Assembly (NCBI GenBank): GCA_022702125.1 | Contig: JAKOND010000118.1 | Coordinates: 1-40,869, forward strand | Length of the DNA: 40,869 nucleotides | Reading direction: 5' to 3' | Source: Burkholderiaceae bacterium | Lineage (GTDB): Bacteria > Pseudomonadota > Gammaproteobacteria > Burkholderiales > Burkholderiaceae_C | In this document: positions 1 through 7,897 of the stretch, piece after piece | Position numbering within the stretch: the stretch's first letter is position 1 | Layout of the letters: each line of letters starts with the position of its first letter | Made by a program: the position numbers and the translations under genes | Notes under the pieces: model-generated | Seen by the model: only the letters and a program-made list of their open reading frames with translations | What the model was told of the DNA's origin: nothing | Databases searched by the model: none

Positions 1-1020
1 CCGGCCGGCGTCCATGCGCTCGGCGATCTCGTCGTCCTCGACGCAGGTCTCCATGTAGGCGGCCTGCTGCGCCTCGACCAGTTCCCGCTCGAAGGCGGTG
101 ATTTCCTCGGGGTAGTAGAACTCGACCATGTTCATGGTCCGCGTCGGGCTGACCGGATGCAGCGTCGAGACGGTGAGCACGTGCGGGTACCACTCGACCA
201 TGATGTGCGGGTAGACCGTCAGCCAGATCGCGCCGTGCTTGGGCAGCCTGCCGCCGCTGTAGGCCAGCACCTGCTCCTGCCAGCGCTTGTACGACGGGCT
301 GCCGGACTGCGCCAGGCCGTTGGCCACGCCCACGGTCTGCACCGAGTGGTGCGGGCCGAATTCCCAGCGCAGGTCGTCGCAGGCGACGAAGCGGCCCAGG
401 CCGGGGTGGAACGGGCCGACGTGGTAGTCCTCCAGGTAGACCTCGATGAAGGTCTTCCAGTTGTAGCGGCAGTCGTGCATCTCGATGCGGTCGAGCGTGT
501 AGCCCGAGAAGTCGAGGTCGGCGCGCGGTCCGACCGAGGCCAGGTCGGCCGCGATGTCGCGGCTGCCGGGGCCGGCCTCGAACAGCAGCCCGTTCCATTC
601 TTGCAGCGGGTAGTTGCGCAGGTTCAGGCACGGGTCCTGGGCGAAGTGCGGCGCGCCCAGCAGCTGGCCGCGCGGGCTGTAGGTCCAGCGGTGCAGCGGG
701 CAGACGATGTTGCCGCCGGCGCTGCCGGGCGCGGTCGCGTCGAGCGAGCCGCGGCCCTTGAGCATCACCGCCTGGCGGTGGCGGCAGACGTTGGAGACCA
801 GCTCGATGCCCTGCGGCGTGTGGACCAGCGCGCGGCCTTCCTGCTCCTGCGGAAGCGCGTGGTAGTCGCCCGGCCACGGCACGGACAGGCGGTGGCCCAC
901 GTAGCGCGGACCGGCATGGAAGATGGTTTGCAGCTCTCGTTGGAAGAGCGCCTCGTCGAAATAGGTGGAAACGGGTAACTGGCTAGCGGCCTGCTGCAGT
1001 CGAAGACTTAAATCAGACAT
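1..1020 (-). CDS. Aromatic ring-hydroxylating (Rieske) oxygenase, alpha subunit, 3'-truncated by window edge
   Basis: Reading from the ATG at 1020, 340 codons are open to the left edge with no stop, so the C-terminus lies outside. The protein carries a Rieske [2Fe-2S] motif (CRH about residue 77, then CPLH after the glycine-rich segment) and a mononuclear iron motif of the D-x2-H-x4-H type (EDYHVGPFH), the pattern of Rieske non-heme iron oxygenase alpha subunits. Family members hydroxylate or demethylate aromatic or similar substrates, taking electrons from a reductase. No reductase or beta subunit is visible here, and the substrate cannot be told. The start is favoured because the residues that follow (MSDLSLRLQ) lead directly into the conserved N-terminal region; the ribosome site is weak. 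A TACAAT box on the minus strand (1155-1150) may be its -10, with a hairpin and T-run lying between box and gene. Confidence 0.9.
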   Translation of the reverse strand, partial: MSDLSLRLQQAASQLPVSTYFDEALFQRELQTIFHAGPRYVGHRLSVPWPGDYHALPQEQEGRALVHTPQGIELVSNVCRHRQAVMLKGRGSLDATAPGSAGGNIVCPLHRWTYSPRGQLLGAPHFAQDPCLNLRNYPLQEWNGLLFEAGPGSRDIAADLASVGPRADLDFSGYTLDRIEMHDCRYNWKTFIEVYLEDYHVGPFHPGLGRFVACDDLRWEFGPHHSVQTVGVANGLAQSGSPSYKRWQEQVLAYSGGRLPKHGAIWLTVYPHIMVEWYPHVLTVSTLHPVSPTRTMNMVEFYYPEEITAFERELVEAQQAAYMETCVEDDEIAERMDAGR

Positions 1021-1094
1021 GGGTGACCTGACCTAAAGACTCCCCACAGGGAGGGAACTTGGGAAATGTGCCGCCGGGGCGCACGCGAGGGGGG

Positions 1095-1123
1095 AAAAAA
1101 CGAAGCCGGCGCACGGGCCGGCT
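1095..1123 (-). terminator. Terminator-like hairpin in the leader region of the Rieske gene
   Basis: On the minus strand a perfect 7-bp stem (AGCCGGC/GCCGGCT, 6-nt loop) is followed, after three bases, by six Ts. It looks like an intrinsic terminator but sits upstream of the Rieske start at 1020, so it would act as an attenuator or end a short RNA. Confidence 0.5.
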
Positions 1124-1229
1124 CTGGGTTCGCGGATGGAACGAATGGGATTGTACCGTGTGGGGTTATTCCCGGACGCCGCTTGCGTGATTAGCCGGAA
1201 AGGGCCAACGCTGTCGAAAGGCGGGGACA

Positions 1230-1240
1230 CCTAGAATGCA
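1230..1240 (+). promoter_or_regulatory. Probable -10 region for ispA-dxs
   Basis: CCTAGAATGCA contains TAGAAT, a two-mismatch match to the sigma-70 -10 box. The same 11 bases occur at 15162-15172 before the cupin gene, and close variants precede xdhC and ppc. No good -35 box is seen at the standard spacing. The transcript would have a leader of about 130 nt before ispA. Confidence 0.4.
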
Positions 1241-1375
1241 CGGCTGCCCCGTGGGTCGGGCGCCGTCCGGGTGTCACCCGGTCCCCCTCCAGTCCATCCT
1301 GCTTTCTCGCGCACTGCCAATGTTCCTGGCCTTCGATCCCCCCCGCCGCCGTCTCTCCCGCACGGAGGTCCTGCC

Positions 1376-2365
1376 ATGAGCGCCGCGCCCGCGTTCGACC
1401 TCGATGCCTGGAGCCGCAGCCGCCTGGCGCGCATCGAGTCCGCGCTCGCGCAGCGGGTGCCGGCCGACGCGCCCGCCGGGCTCGGCGAGGCCATGGCCTA
1501 TGCGGTGCAGGGCGGGGGCAAGCGCCTGCGGCCGCTGCTGGTGCTGGCCGCGCACGAGGCGGTGGCCCGCGGCGGCGACCGCGTCCCGGCGCTGCGCGAC
1601 GGCCGAGACGTCGCGGTGCCGCAGGCCGCCTACGACGAGGCCGCGCTGCGCGCCGCCTGCGCGGTGGAGCTGATCCACGCCTATTCCCTGGTGCACGACG
1701 ACCTGCCGTGCATGGACGACGACGTGCTGCGCCGCGGCCAGCCCACGGTGCATGTGCGCTTCGGCGAGGCCCGGGCGATGCTGGCCGGCGACGGCCTGCA
1801 GGCGCTCGCGTTCGAGCTGCTGACGCAGGAGGCCGATGCCCTGCCATCGCAGCAGCCGTCCGCGCCGGCGGTGCCCGACGCGGTGCAGGCCGCGCTGTGC
1901 CGGCTGCTGGCGCGCGCCGCCGGCCACGCCGGCATGGTGGGCGGCCAGGCGATCGACGTGGCGAGCGTCGGCCTGCCGCTGGCCGAAGACGCGCTGCGCC
2001 GCATGCACCGCATGAAGACCGGCGCGCTGCTCCAGGCGAGCGTGATGATGGGCGCCGCCTGCGGCGCGGCCGATGCCGCCGCCGCCACCGGCCTGCGCGA
2101 CTACGGCGCGGCGGTGGGCCTGGCCTTCCAGGTGGTCGACGACATCCTCGACGTGACCGCCGATTCCGCCACGCTCGGCAAGACCGCCGGCAAGGACGCC
2201 GCCGCCGACAAGCCCACCTACGTCGCGCTGATGGGCCTGGACCGGGCCCGCGCCCACGCGGCCGAACTGCTGGAGCAGGCCGATGCCGCGCTGGAGGCCA
2301 CCGGCCTGGCCGACACCGCCGCGCTGCATGCCATCGCCCGCTGGGTCATCGCCCGCACCCGCTGA
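1376..2365 (+). CDS. ispA: Farnesyl diphosphate (short-chain polyprenyl) synthase
   Basis: A 329-residue trans-isoprenyl diphosphate synthase that condenses IPP with DMAPP and GPP to farnesyl diphosphate, the precursor of quinone side chains and undecaprenyl phosphate. The first Asp-rich motif ([10 protein letters not shown], with the following RRGQPT) and the second (QVVDDILD) are both intact, as are the GGKRLRPLL segment near residue 45 and the KT/KD segment after the second motif. The start at 1376 has a strong GGAGGT site seven bases upstream; an upstream in-frame ATG at 1271 has proline-rich, unconserved sequence and is rejected. The protein is about 30 residues longer than E. coli IspA, with extra sequence before the first motif and around residues 150-165. 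dxs follows 121 bases downstream, the common ispA-dxs order. Confidence 0.95.
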   Translation: MSAAPAFDLDAWSRSRLARIESALAQRVPADAPAGLGEAMAYAVQGGGKRLRPLLVLAAHEAVARGGDRVPALRDGRDVAVPQAAYDEAALRAACAVELIHAYSLVHDDLPCMDDDVLRRGQPTVHVRFGEARAMLAGDGLQALAFELLTQEADALPSQQPSAPAVPDAVQAALCRLLARAAGHAGMVGGQAIDVASVGLPLAEDALRRMHRMKTGALLQASVMMGAACGAADAAAATGLRDYGAAVGLAFQVVDDILDVTADSATLGKTAGKDAAADKPTYVALMGLDRARAHAAELLEQADAALEATGLADTAALHAIARWVIARTR

Positions 2366-2486
2366 TGCCATCGCCGCATCCCCGCGCCGCGGCGATCCCG
2401 CCCGCGCACCCCCCGACATACGGATACACGGCCGCCGCCCCGCGGCCACAGCATCCGACGACCACGCCGACAGAGCAGACACGCCC

Positions 2487-4385
2487 ATGACGATCCCCCA
2501 CGAGCCCACCGCTTCCGCGTCCTCCGGCGCGTCCGCGCCGCTGCTGCACCGCATCGACAGCCCGGCGGACCTGCGCGAACTCTCGCGCGACGAACTCAAG
2601 GCGCTGGCGACGGAGCTGCGGGCCTATGTGCTCGACACCGTCTCGCGCACCGGCGGCCACCTCAGTTCCAACCTCGGCACGGTGGAGCTGACCATCGCGC
2701 TCCACCATGTCTTCGACACGCCGCGCGACCGGCTGGTCTGGGACGTGGGCCACCAGACCTACCCGCACAAGATCCTGACCGGCCGCCGCGACCGCATGTC
2801 CACGCTGCGCCAGTACGGCGGCATCTCCGGCTTCCCGCAGCGCGCCGAGAGCGAGTACGACACCTTCGGCACCGCGCATTCGTCCACCAGCATCTCGGCC
2901 GCGCTGGGCATGGCGATGGCCGCCAAGCAGAAGGGCGAGGACCGGCACGCGGTCGCGATCATCGGCGACGGCGCGATGAGCGCCGGCATGGCCTTCGAGG
3001 CGCTCAACAACGCCGGCGTGGCCGACGGGCGCCTGCTGGTGATCCTGAACGACAACGACATGTCGATCAGCCCGCCGGTGGGCGCGCTCAACCGCTACCT
3101 GGCCCAGCTCATGAGCGGCCAGTTCTACGCTGCCGCCAAGAACGTCGGCAAGACGGTGCTGCGCGCCGCGCCGCCGCTGCTGGAGCTGGCCAAGCGCTTC
3201 GAGCAGCACGCCAAGGGCATGGTGGTGCCGGCCACGCTGTTCGAGCAGTTCGGCCTGAACTACATCGGTCCGATCGACGGCCACGACCTCGACTCGCTGA
3301 TCCCGACGCTGGAGAACATCAAGAACAACCTGCAGGGCCCGCAGTTCCTGCACGTGGTGACGAAGAAGGGCCAGGGCTACAAGCTGGCCGAGGCCGACCC
3401 GGTGGCCTACCACGGCCCGGGCAAGTTCGACCCGGCCGTGGGCCTGGTCAAGCCGTCCACGCCGCCGAAGCAGACCTTCACCCAGGTCTTCGGCCAGTGG
3501 CTGTGCGACCAGGCGGCCGCCGACGAGCGGCTGGTGGGCATCACGCCGGCGATGCGCGAGGGTTCGGGCATGGTCGAGTTCGAGCGGCGCTTCCCCGGCC
3601 GCTACTACGACGTCGGCATCGCCGAGCAGCACGCGGTGACCTTCGCCGCCGGCCTGGCCTGCGAGGGGCTCAAGCCGGTGGTGGCGATCTACTCCACCTT
3701 CCTGCAGCGCGCCTACGACCAGCTGATCCACGACGTGGCGCTGCAGAACCTGCCGGTGGTCTTCGCGCTCGACCGGGCCGGCCTGGTGGGCGCCGACGGC
3801 GCGACCCACGCGGGCGCCTACGACATCCCCTTCGTGCGCTGCATCCCCAACATGGCGATGGCCTGCCCGGCCGACGAGCGCGAGTGCCGCCAGCTGCTCT
3901 CGACCGCCTACGCCCAGGACCACCCGGTGGCGGTGCGCTATCCGCGCGGCGCCGGCGCCGGCACGGTGCCGCCGGCCTCGCTGGAGGCGCTGCCCTACGG
4001 CAAGGGCGAGGTGCGGCGCCAGGGCGCGCGCATCGCGATCCTGGCCTTCGGATCGCTGCTGTACCCGGCGCTGGAAGCCGCCGGGAAGCTCGGCGCCACG
4101 GTGGTCAACATGCGCTGGGCCAAGCCGCTCGACACCGCGCTGCTGCGGGAAGTGGCGCAGTCGCACGAGGCATTGGTGACGCTGGAGGAGGGCGCCGTCA
4201 TGGGCGGCGCCGGCAGCGCGGTCGCCGAGGCGCTCAACGCCGCCGGCCTGGTGCGGCCGGTGCTGCAGCTGGGCCTGCCCGACGTGTTCATCGAGCATGG
4301 CGACCCGGTGCAGCTGCTAGCGCTGCAGGGGCTGGACGCCGCGGGCATCGAAGCCTCGATCCGCAGGCGTTTCCTCCCGGCCTGA
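2487..4385 (+). CDS. dxs: 1-deoxy-D-xylulose-5-phosphate synthase
   Basis: DXS condenses pyruvate and glyceraldehyde 3-phosphate to DXP with thiamine diphosphate and Mg2+, the first step of the non-mevalonate isoprenoid pathway; it is cytosolic. The 632-residue length is normal. Visible signatures are the HSSTSIS segment, the thiamine motif GDGAMSAG with the later NDNDMSIS, the DGHD segment, the transketolase-type central domain ([12 protein letters not shown]) and [10 protein letters not shown]. The start at 2487 (MTIPHEP) gives a short variable N-terminus before the conserved [12 protein letters not shown]; a longer frame to 2283 overlaps ispA and is not conserved. It is probably cotranscribed with ispA. 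A short GCAGGC/GCCTGC inverted repeat at 4401-4416 follows the gene but has no T-run. Confidence 0.97.
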   Translation: MTIPHEPTASASSGASAPLLHRIDSPADLRELSRDELKALATELRAYVLDTVSRTGGHLSSNLGTVELTIALHHVFDTPRDRLVWDVGHQTYPHKILTGRRDRMSTLRQYGGISGFPQRAESEYDTFGTAHSSTSISAALGMAMAAKQKGEDRHAVAIIGDGAMSAGMAFEALNNAGVADGRLLVILNDNDMSISPPVGALNRYLAQLMSGQFYAAAKNVGKTVLRAAPPLLELAKRFEQHAKGMVVPATLFEQFGLNYIGPIDGHDLDSLIPTLENIKNNLQGPQFLHVVTKKGQGYKLAEADPVAYHGPGKFDPAVGLVKPSTPPKQTFTQVFGQWLCDQAAADERLVGITPAMREGSGMVEFERRFPGRYYDVGIAEQHAVTFAAGLACEGLKPVVAIYSTFLQRAYDQLIHDVALQNLPVVFALDRAGLVGADGATHAGAYDIPFVRCIPNMAMACPADERECRQLLSTAYAQDHPVAVRYPRGAGAGTVPPASLEALPYGKGEVRRQGARIAILAFGSLLYPALEAAGKLGATVVNMRWAKPLDTALLREVAQSHEALVTLEEGAVMGGAGSAVAEALNAAGLVRPVLQLGLPDVFIEHGDPVQLLALQGLDAAGIEASIRRRFLPA

Positions 4386-4514
4386 CCCGGCACGCGACCC
4401 GCAGGCGTCAGCCTGCCGTCAGTCTTGCGCCCGACCGGGGAAAACCCTCGCGGCGCCCGGCCGCCGCGCTTCCTACACTGGCTTCCGTTGTTTACACATT
4501 ACGGAGACAGATAC

Positions 4515-5594
4515 ATGGATCGACGTTCCCTGATCAGGCATGCCGGCATCGGCGGAGTCCTCGCCGCCGGCATCGCACCGGCGGTGCACGCGCAGGCGGC
4601 GGTGCGCTGGCGGCTGGCGTCGAGCTTCCCGAAGTCGCTCGACACCATCTACGGCGGCGCCGAGGTGTTCGCGAAGCGGGTCGGCGAGATGACCGGCGGC
4701 AAGTTCCAGATCAGCGTGCACGCGGCCGGCGAGCTGATGCCGGCCTTCGGCGTGATCGACGGCGTGCAGCAGGGCTCGGTCGAGGCGGCGCACACCGCGG
4801 GCTACTACTTCTTCGGCAAGAACGAGGCCTTCGCCATCGGCGCGGCCATCCCCTTCGGCATGAATTCGCGCCAGCTCTCGGCCTGGATGTTCGAGGGCAA
4901 CGGCCGCAAGCTGACCCGCGAGTTCTACGCCAAGTACAACATGGTCAATTTCCCCTGCGGCAACACCGGCGCGCAGATGGGCGGATGGTTCCGCAAGGAG
5001 ATCAAGACGCCCGAGGACATCAAGGGCCTGAAGTTCCGCATCGGCGGCTTCGCCGGCCGGGTCATCGAGCGCATGGGCGGCGTGCCGCAGAACATCCCCG
5101 GCGGCGAGATCTACCAGGCGCTGGAGAAGGGCACCATCGACGCGGCCGAATGGATCGGCCCCTACGACGACCAGAAGCTCGGCTTCAACAAGGTGGCGCC
5201 GTTCTACTACTACCCGGGCTGGTGGGAAGGCGCGCTGCAGCTCGACCTGCAGGTCAACCAGAAGGCCTGGGACGCGCTCTCGCCCGAGTACAAGGCCATC
5301 GTCGAGGCGGCCAGCGGCTACGCCCACGTGGACATGCAGGCCAAGTACGACGCCCGCAACCCGACCGCGCTCAAGCAGCTGGTGGGCGCCAAGACCAAGG
5401 TGGTGGCCTTCCCGAAGACGGTGCTCGACGCGTCCTTCAAGTCGACGATGGAGGTCTACGCCGATCTCGACGCGAAGAACCCCGACTCGAAGAAGATCTA
5501 CGCCGACTACCGCAGCTTCCAGAAGGACCAGCTGCTGTGGGCGCAGTTCGCCGAGTCGCGCTTCGACCGCTACATGCAGGACGCGAAGCTCTGA
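4515..5594 (+). CDS. TRAP transporter solute-binding receptor (DctP family, TakP-like)
   Basis: A 359-residue periplasmic receptor for a tripartite ATP-independent transporter. The N-terminus MDRRSLIRHAG with a hydrophobic stretch and an AQA cleavage region is a probable Tat signal (twin Arg at 3-4). The body has the DctP fold signatures, including the KGLKFRI segment with the conserved substrate-contacting Arg, GNTGAQMGGW and GTIDAAEW. The sequence type resembles TakP-like receptors, which bind 2-oxo acids; the ligand here is not proven. The ATG at 4515 has a GGAGAC site and fits the signal peptide; an upstream frame to 4425 does not. The matching permease genes lie at 7898-10045 on the other strand, separated by an efflux gene, which is unusual because P, Q and M genes normally sit together. 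Confidence 0.92.
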   Translation: MDRRSLIRHAGIGGVLAAGIAPAVHAQAAVRWRLASSFPKSLDTIYGGAEVFAKRVGEMTGGKFQISVHAAGELMPAFGVIDGVQQGSVEAAHTAGYYFFGKNEAFAIGAAIPFGMNSRQLSAWMFEGNGRKLTREFYAKYNMVNFPCGNTGAQMGGWFRKEIKTPEDIKGLKFRIGGFAGRVIERMGGVPQNIPGGEIYQALEKGTIDAAEWIGPYDDQKLGFNKVAPFYYYPGWWEGALQLDLQVNQKAWDALSPEYKAIVEAASGYAHVDMQAKYDARNPTALKQLVGAKTKVVAFPKTVLDASFKSTMEVYADLDAKNPDSKKIYADYRSFQKDQLLWAQFAESRFDRYMQDAKL

Positions 5595-5630
5595 ACGGCC
5601 GGGACCGCGTTCGGCGCCCGGTCGGCGCGT

Positions 5631-5647
5631 GCTACCGTATTGGTAGC
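5631..5647. promoter_or_regulatory. 17-bp palindrome, possible orphan operator
   Basis: GCTACCGTATTGGTAGC has perfect 6-bp arms around GTATT. A 13-of-17 match lies at 16887-16903, just before the SDR gene. Here it sits between two convergent genes, where no promoter is expected. Only an eight-codon frame (ATG at 5653) follows it. Confidence 0.45.
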
Positions 5648-5724
5648 GCACCATGCAGATGGCGCGCCGGCACTGACGGGTTTCGGGCACCGAAGAATCC
5701 CGGGCCGGCTCCCTGCGGACCGCG

Positions 5725-7167
5725 TCAGGCGGCCGGGCGGTCCCGGGTCGTCCGGTGGTTGTACAGGCTGATGCCGGCGGCCGTCGCGAACAGCAGGGCC
5801 GCGCCGGCGATGCCGTAGCGCGGGGCGCGATCGCCGAGCGCGCTGAACAGCAGCGCCATGCCCGCGGCGCCCAGCGCCTGCCCGAACTGCCGGGCGGTGG
5901 CCTGCACGCCGCCGGCCGCGCCGCTGCGCGCCTTCGGGGCCGAGGTCAGCATCGCCCGGTTGTTGGGCACCTGGAAGAAGCCGAAGCCCGCGCCGGCGAG
6001 CGCCAGCAGCAGCACCAGCGGCCACACCGCCTGCGCCAGGTGCGCCGGCGGCCATGCCGCCGTCAGCGCCAGGCCCAGCGTCAGGGCCGCGGTGCCGCAG
6101 GCGCACAGCAGCAGGGGCGAATGCCGGTCGGCGAGCCGCCCCGCGAAGACCGCCGCCACCGCGACCGCCGCCGGCCAGGGCGTCATCAGCAGGCCGGCCC
6201 GCAGCGGCGTGAAGCCGAGCGCGTGCTGCATGTAGAAGGGCAGCGCGATGAAGCTCATCAACTGCCCGCAGAAGGTGCAGACCGAGGCCATCGCCGTCTG
6301 CCGGAAAGTGGGGTTGCCCAGCAGGTCCAGCGGGATCAGGGGCGCCGGGTTGCCGGACTCGCGCCGCACCAGCAGCCACAGGCTCGCGCCCGACACGGCC
6401 AGCATCGCGAGGGCGGGCAGCGTGCGGCTGGCGAGCTGGTCCACCCCGACCACCGCCAGGCCGAGCGCCAGGGCGTTGAGCAGCACGCTGGCCGGGTCGA
6501 TGCGCCGCGCGGTGCGCCGGGTGCGCGGCAGCGCGCGCGACATCACCAGGATCAGCAGGCCCAGCGGCAGGTTGATCGCGAACAGCCAGGGCCAGCCCGC
6601 GTGCGACACGATGGCCGCGCCCAGCGACGGGCCGATGGCGGTCCCCATCGCCACGCAGACCGCGTTGATGCCGATGCCGCGCCCCAGCTGCCGGGCCGGA
6701 TAGGTGTGGCGCAGCAGGCCGGCGTTGACGCACATCACCGCCGCCGCGCCCAGGCCCTGCAGCAGCCGGGCCCCGACCAGCCACGGCAGCGTCGGCGCGA
6801 AGGTGCAGAGCGCCGAGGCGGCGGTGAACACCACCACGCCGCCCGTGAAGACCCGCCGCAGGCCCAGCCGCTCGGCCAGCGCCGCCAGCGGGAAGAGCGC
6901 CATCACCAGCACCAGCTGGTAGGCGCTGACCACCCAGATCGTCTCGGCCGCGGGCGCGCCGAGGCTGCGCGCGATGGAGGGCAGGGCGATGTTGACGATG
7001 CTGCCGTCGAGCACCGCCATCAGGATCGCCGCCAGCACGGTGGCGACCGCCCAGTACCGGCGCGGCGCGGGCAGCCCGTCGCCTTCGTCGAAGGGCGGTG
7101 GCGGCGGGGAATGCGGCGGCGCGCCCGGCAGGCCGGACGGTTCGGACAGGGGCTGTCTCGTGGTCAT
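5725..7167 (-). CDS. MFS multidrug efflux transporter, DHA2 (EmrB/QacA) type
   Basis: A 480-residue inner-membrane drug:H+ antiporter, probably of 14 helices. The first helix carries the DHA2 signature LDGSIVNIALP; the loop 2-3 motif ERLGLRR and the helix-5 region with GPSLGAAIV and GWPWLFAIN are typical. Substrates of such pumps are usually toxic organics; none can be inferred here. The ATG at 7167 precedes a proline-rich cytoplasmic tail of about 35 residues and then the first helix; the frame continues open to 7695 but that overlaps another gene and looks non-coding. No TetR- or MarR-type regulator is next to it. It lies between the TRAP receptor gene (convergent) and the TRAP permease genes (same strand, 173 bases upstream). 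Confidence 0.92.
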   Translation of the reverse strand: MTTRQPLSEPSGLPGAPPHSPPPPPFDEGDGLPAPRRYWAVATVLAAILMAVLDGSIVNIALPSIARSLGAPAAETIWVVSAYQLVLVMALFPLAALAERLGLRRVFTGGVVVFTAASALCTFAPTLPWLVGARLLQGLGAAAVMCVNAGLLRHTYPARQLGRGIGINAVCVAMGTAIGPSLGAAIVSHAGWPWLFAINLPLGLLILVMSRALPRTRRTARRIDPASVLLNALALGLAVVGVDQLASRTLPALAMLAVSGASLWLLVRRESGNPAPLIPLDLLGNPTFRQTAMASVCTFCGQLMSFIALPFYMQHALGFTPLRAGLLMTPWPAAVAVAAVFAGRLADRHSPLLLCACGTAALTLGLALTAAWPPAHLAQAVWPLVLLLALAGAGFGFFQVPNNRAMLTSAPKARSGAAGGVQATARQFGQALGAAGMALLFSALGDRAPRYGIAGAALLFATAAGISLYNHRTTRDRPAA

Positions 7168-7340
7168 GGAGGGGTGTCGTCCCGACACGCCGGACGCGGC
7201 CTGGCGGGGCGGCGCCGGTCCCGGGAGCCGGGACGTCGGAAGGGGGAAAAAGGGAAGCGGCCGAGTATGCCGCGCCCGGGGTTTTCCTGCCCGGGCCGCC
7301 GCCGGAGGGCATGTCGCCCGCGCGACGCGCCGGTGCCCGC

Positions 7341-7895
7341 TCAGCGCAGGCGGCGGAAGGCGTCGAGTTCGCGCGCCAGGCGGCGGAATTCGGCCAGCAG
7401 CTCGGGCGAGGCCGCATGGAACACGGCGAACTTGCCGGTCAGCGTGCGGGCGTAGAGCCGCGGCGCGACCAGCCAGTCCAGCCCGGGGATGCGGATCAGC
7501 CGGCAGAAGGCCAGCTCGCGCAGCGGCAGGGCCTTGTCCCAGATCCAGCGCTGGTGCAGGCCGTCGGCCGACAGGGTGGTGCGGCTGCGCAGGATGCAGG
7601 CCAGCGTCCAGAGCATCAGCGCCAGGCCGGCCGCCACCCAGACCAGGCCGCTGCCCGGCGCCAGCGCGCCGCGCAGCCACAGCCGCGCCACCCACGCGCA
7701 GCAGGCGCCGACGATGGCGCAGGCCAGCGCCCGGAAGGGCCGCGAGAAGGCCGGGCCGGACACCCGCGCGCCGCCGTCGGCGGCCCGGGGCGCGAAGCGG
7801 AAGGGCGGCGGGCCCAGCAGCTCGCCGGGCGTCGGCGCCGGAGTCGCGGCGGGATCGGGCAGGAGGCCGGAGAGCGTGCCGGAGCGGAAGACCAT
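7341..7895 (-). CDS. Small membrane protein with a PH-like cytoplasmic tail, function unknown
   Basis: A 184-residue protein. The first 50 residues are proline/alanine-rich, two hydrophobic segments follow (about 55-75 and 80-102), and the C-terminal part (from TTLSADGLHQRW) has the alternating strands and conserved Trp of bacterial PH-like domains as seen in small membrane proteins; this domain call is tentative. The start at 7895 lies two bases past the TRAP large-permease stop (7898-7900), so translation is very likely coupled. That suggests a role beside the transporter, but no such partner is a standard TRAP component. The stop is TGA at 7341-7343. Confidence 0.75.
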   Translation of the reverse strand: MVFRSGTLSGLLPDPAATPAPTPGELLGPPPFRFAPRAADGGARVSGPAFSRPFRALACAIVGACCAWVARLWLRGALAPGSGLVWVAAGLALMLWTLACILRSRTTLSADGLHQRWIWDKALPLRELAFCRLIRIPGLDWLVAPRLYARTLTGKFAVFHAASPELLAEFRRLARELDAFRRLR

Positions 7896-7897
7896 GG

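Larger units (their letters stand above)
1021..1375. other. Intergenic region between the Rieske gene and ispA, no gene seen
   Basis: The 355 bases between the divergent Rieske gene and ispA hold no convincing coding region. A 65-codon minus-strand reading frame at 1033-1230 has no recognisable product. The stretch contains a minus-strand terminator-like hairpin (1095-1123), a minus-strand TACAAT (1155-1150) and a plus-strand TAGAAT box (1232-1237). The exonuclease VII small subunit gene xseB, which often precedes ispA in proteobacteria, is not here. Confidence 0.6.

Noticed and set aside
1033-1230. 65-codon minus-strand open frame upstream of the Rieske gene
   Set aside because: No ribosome site and no family, and it crosses the terminator-like hairpin.
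1271-1375. Upstream in-frame start for ispA
   Set aside because: The added residues are proline-rich and unlike IspA; the start at 1376 has a strong ribosome site.
2346-4298. 650-codon open frame on the minus strand opposite dxs
   Set aside because: It is antisense to a clear dxs, is His/Arg/Gly-rich, and has no domain. Such frames are expected in very GC-rich DNA.
4401-4416. Inverted repeat after dxs as a terminator
   Set aside because: The stem is only 6 bp and no T-run follows.
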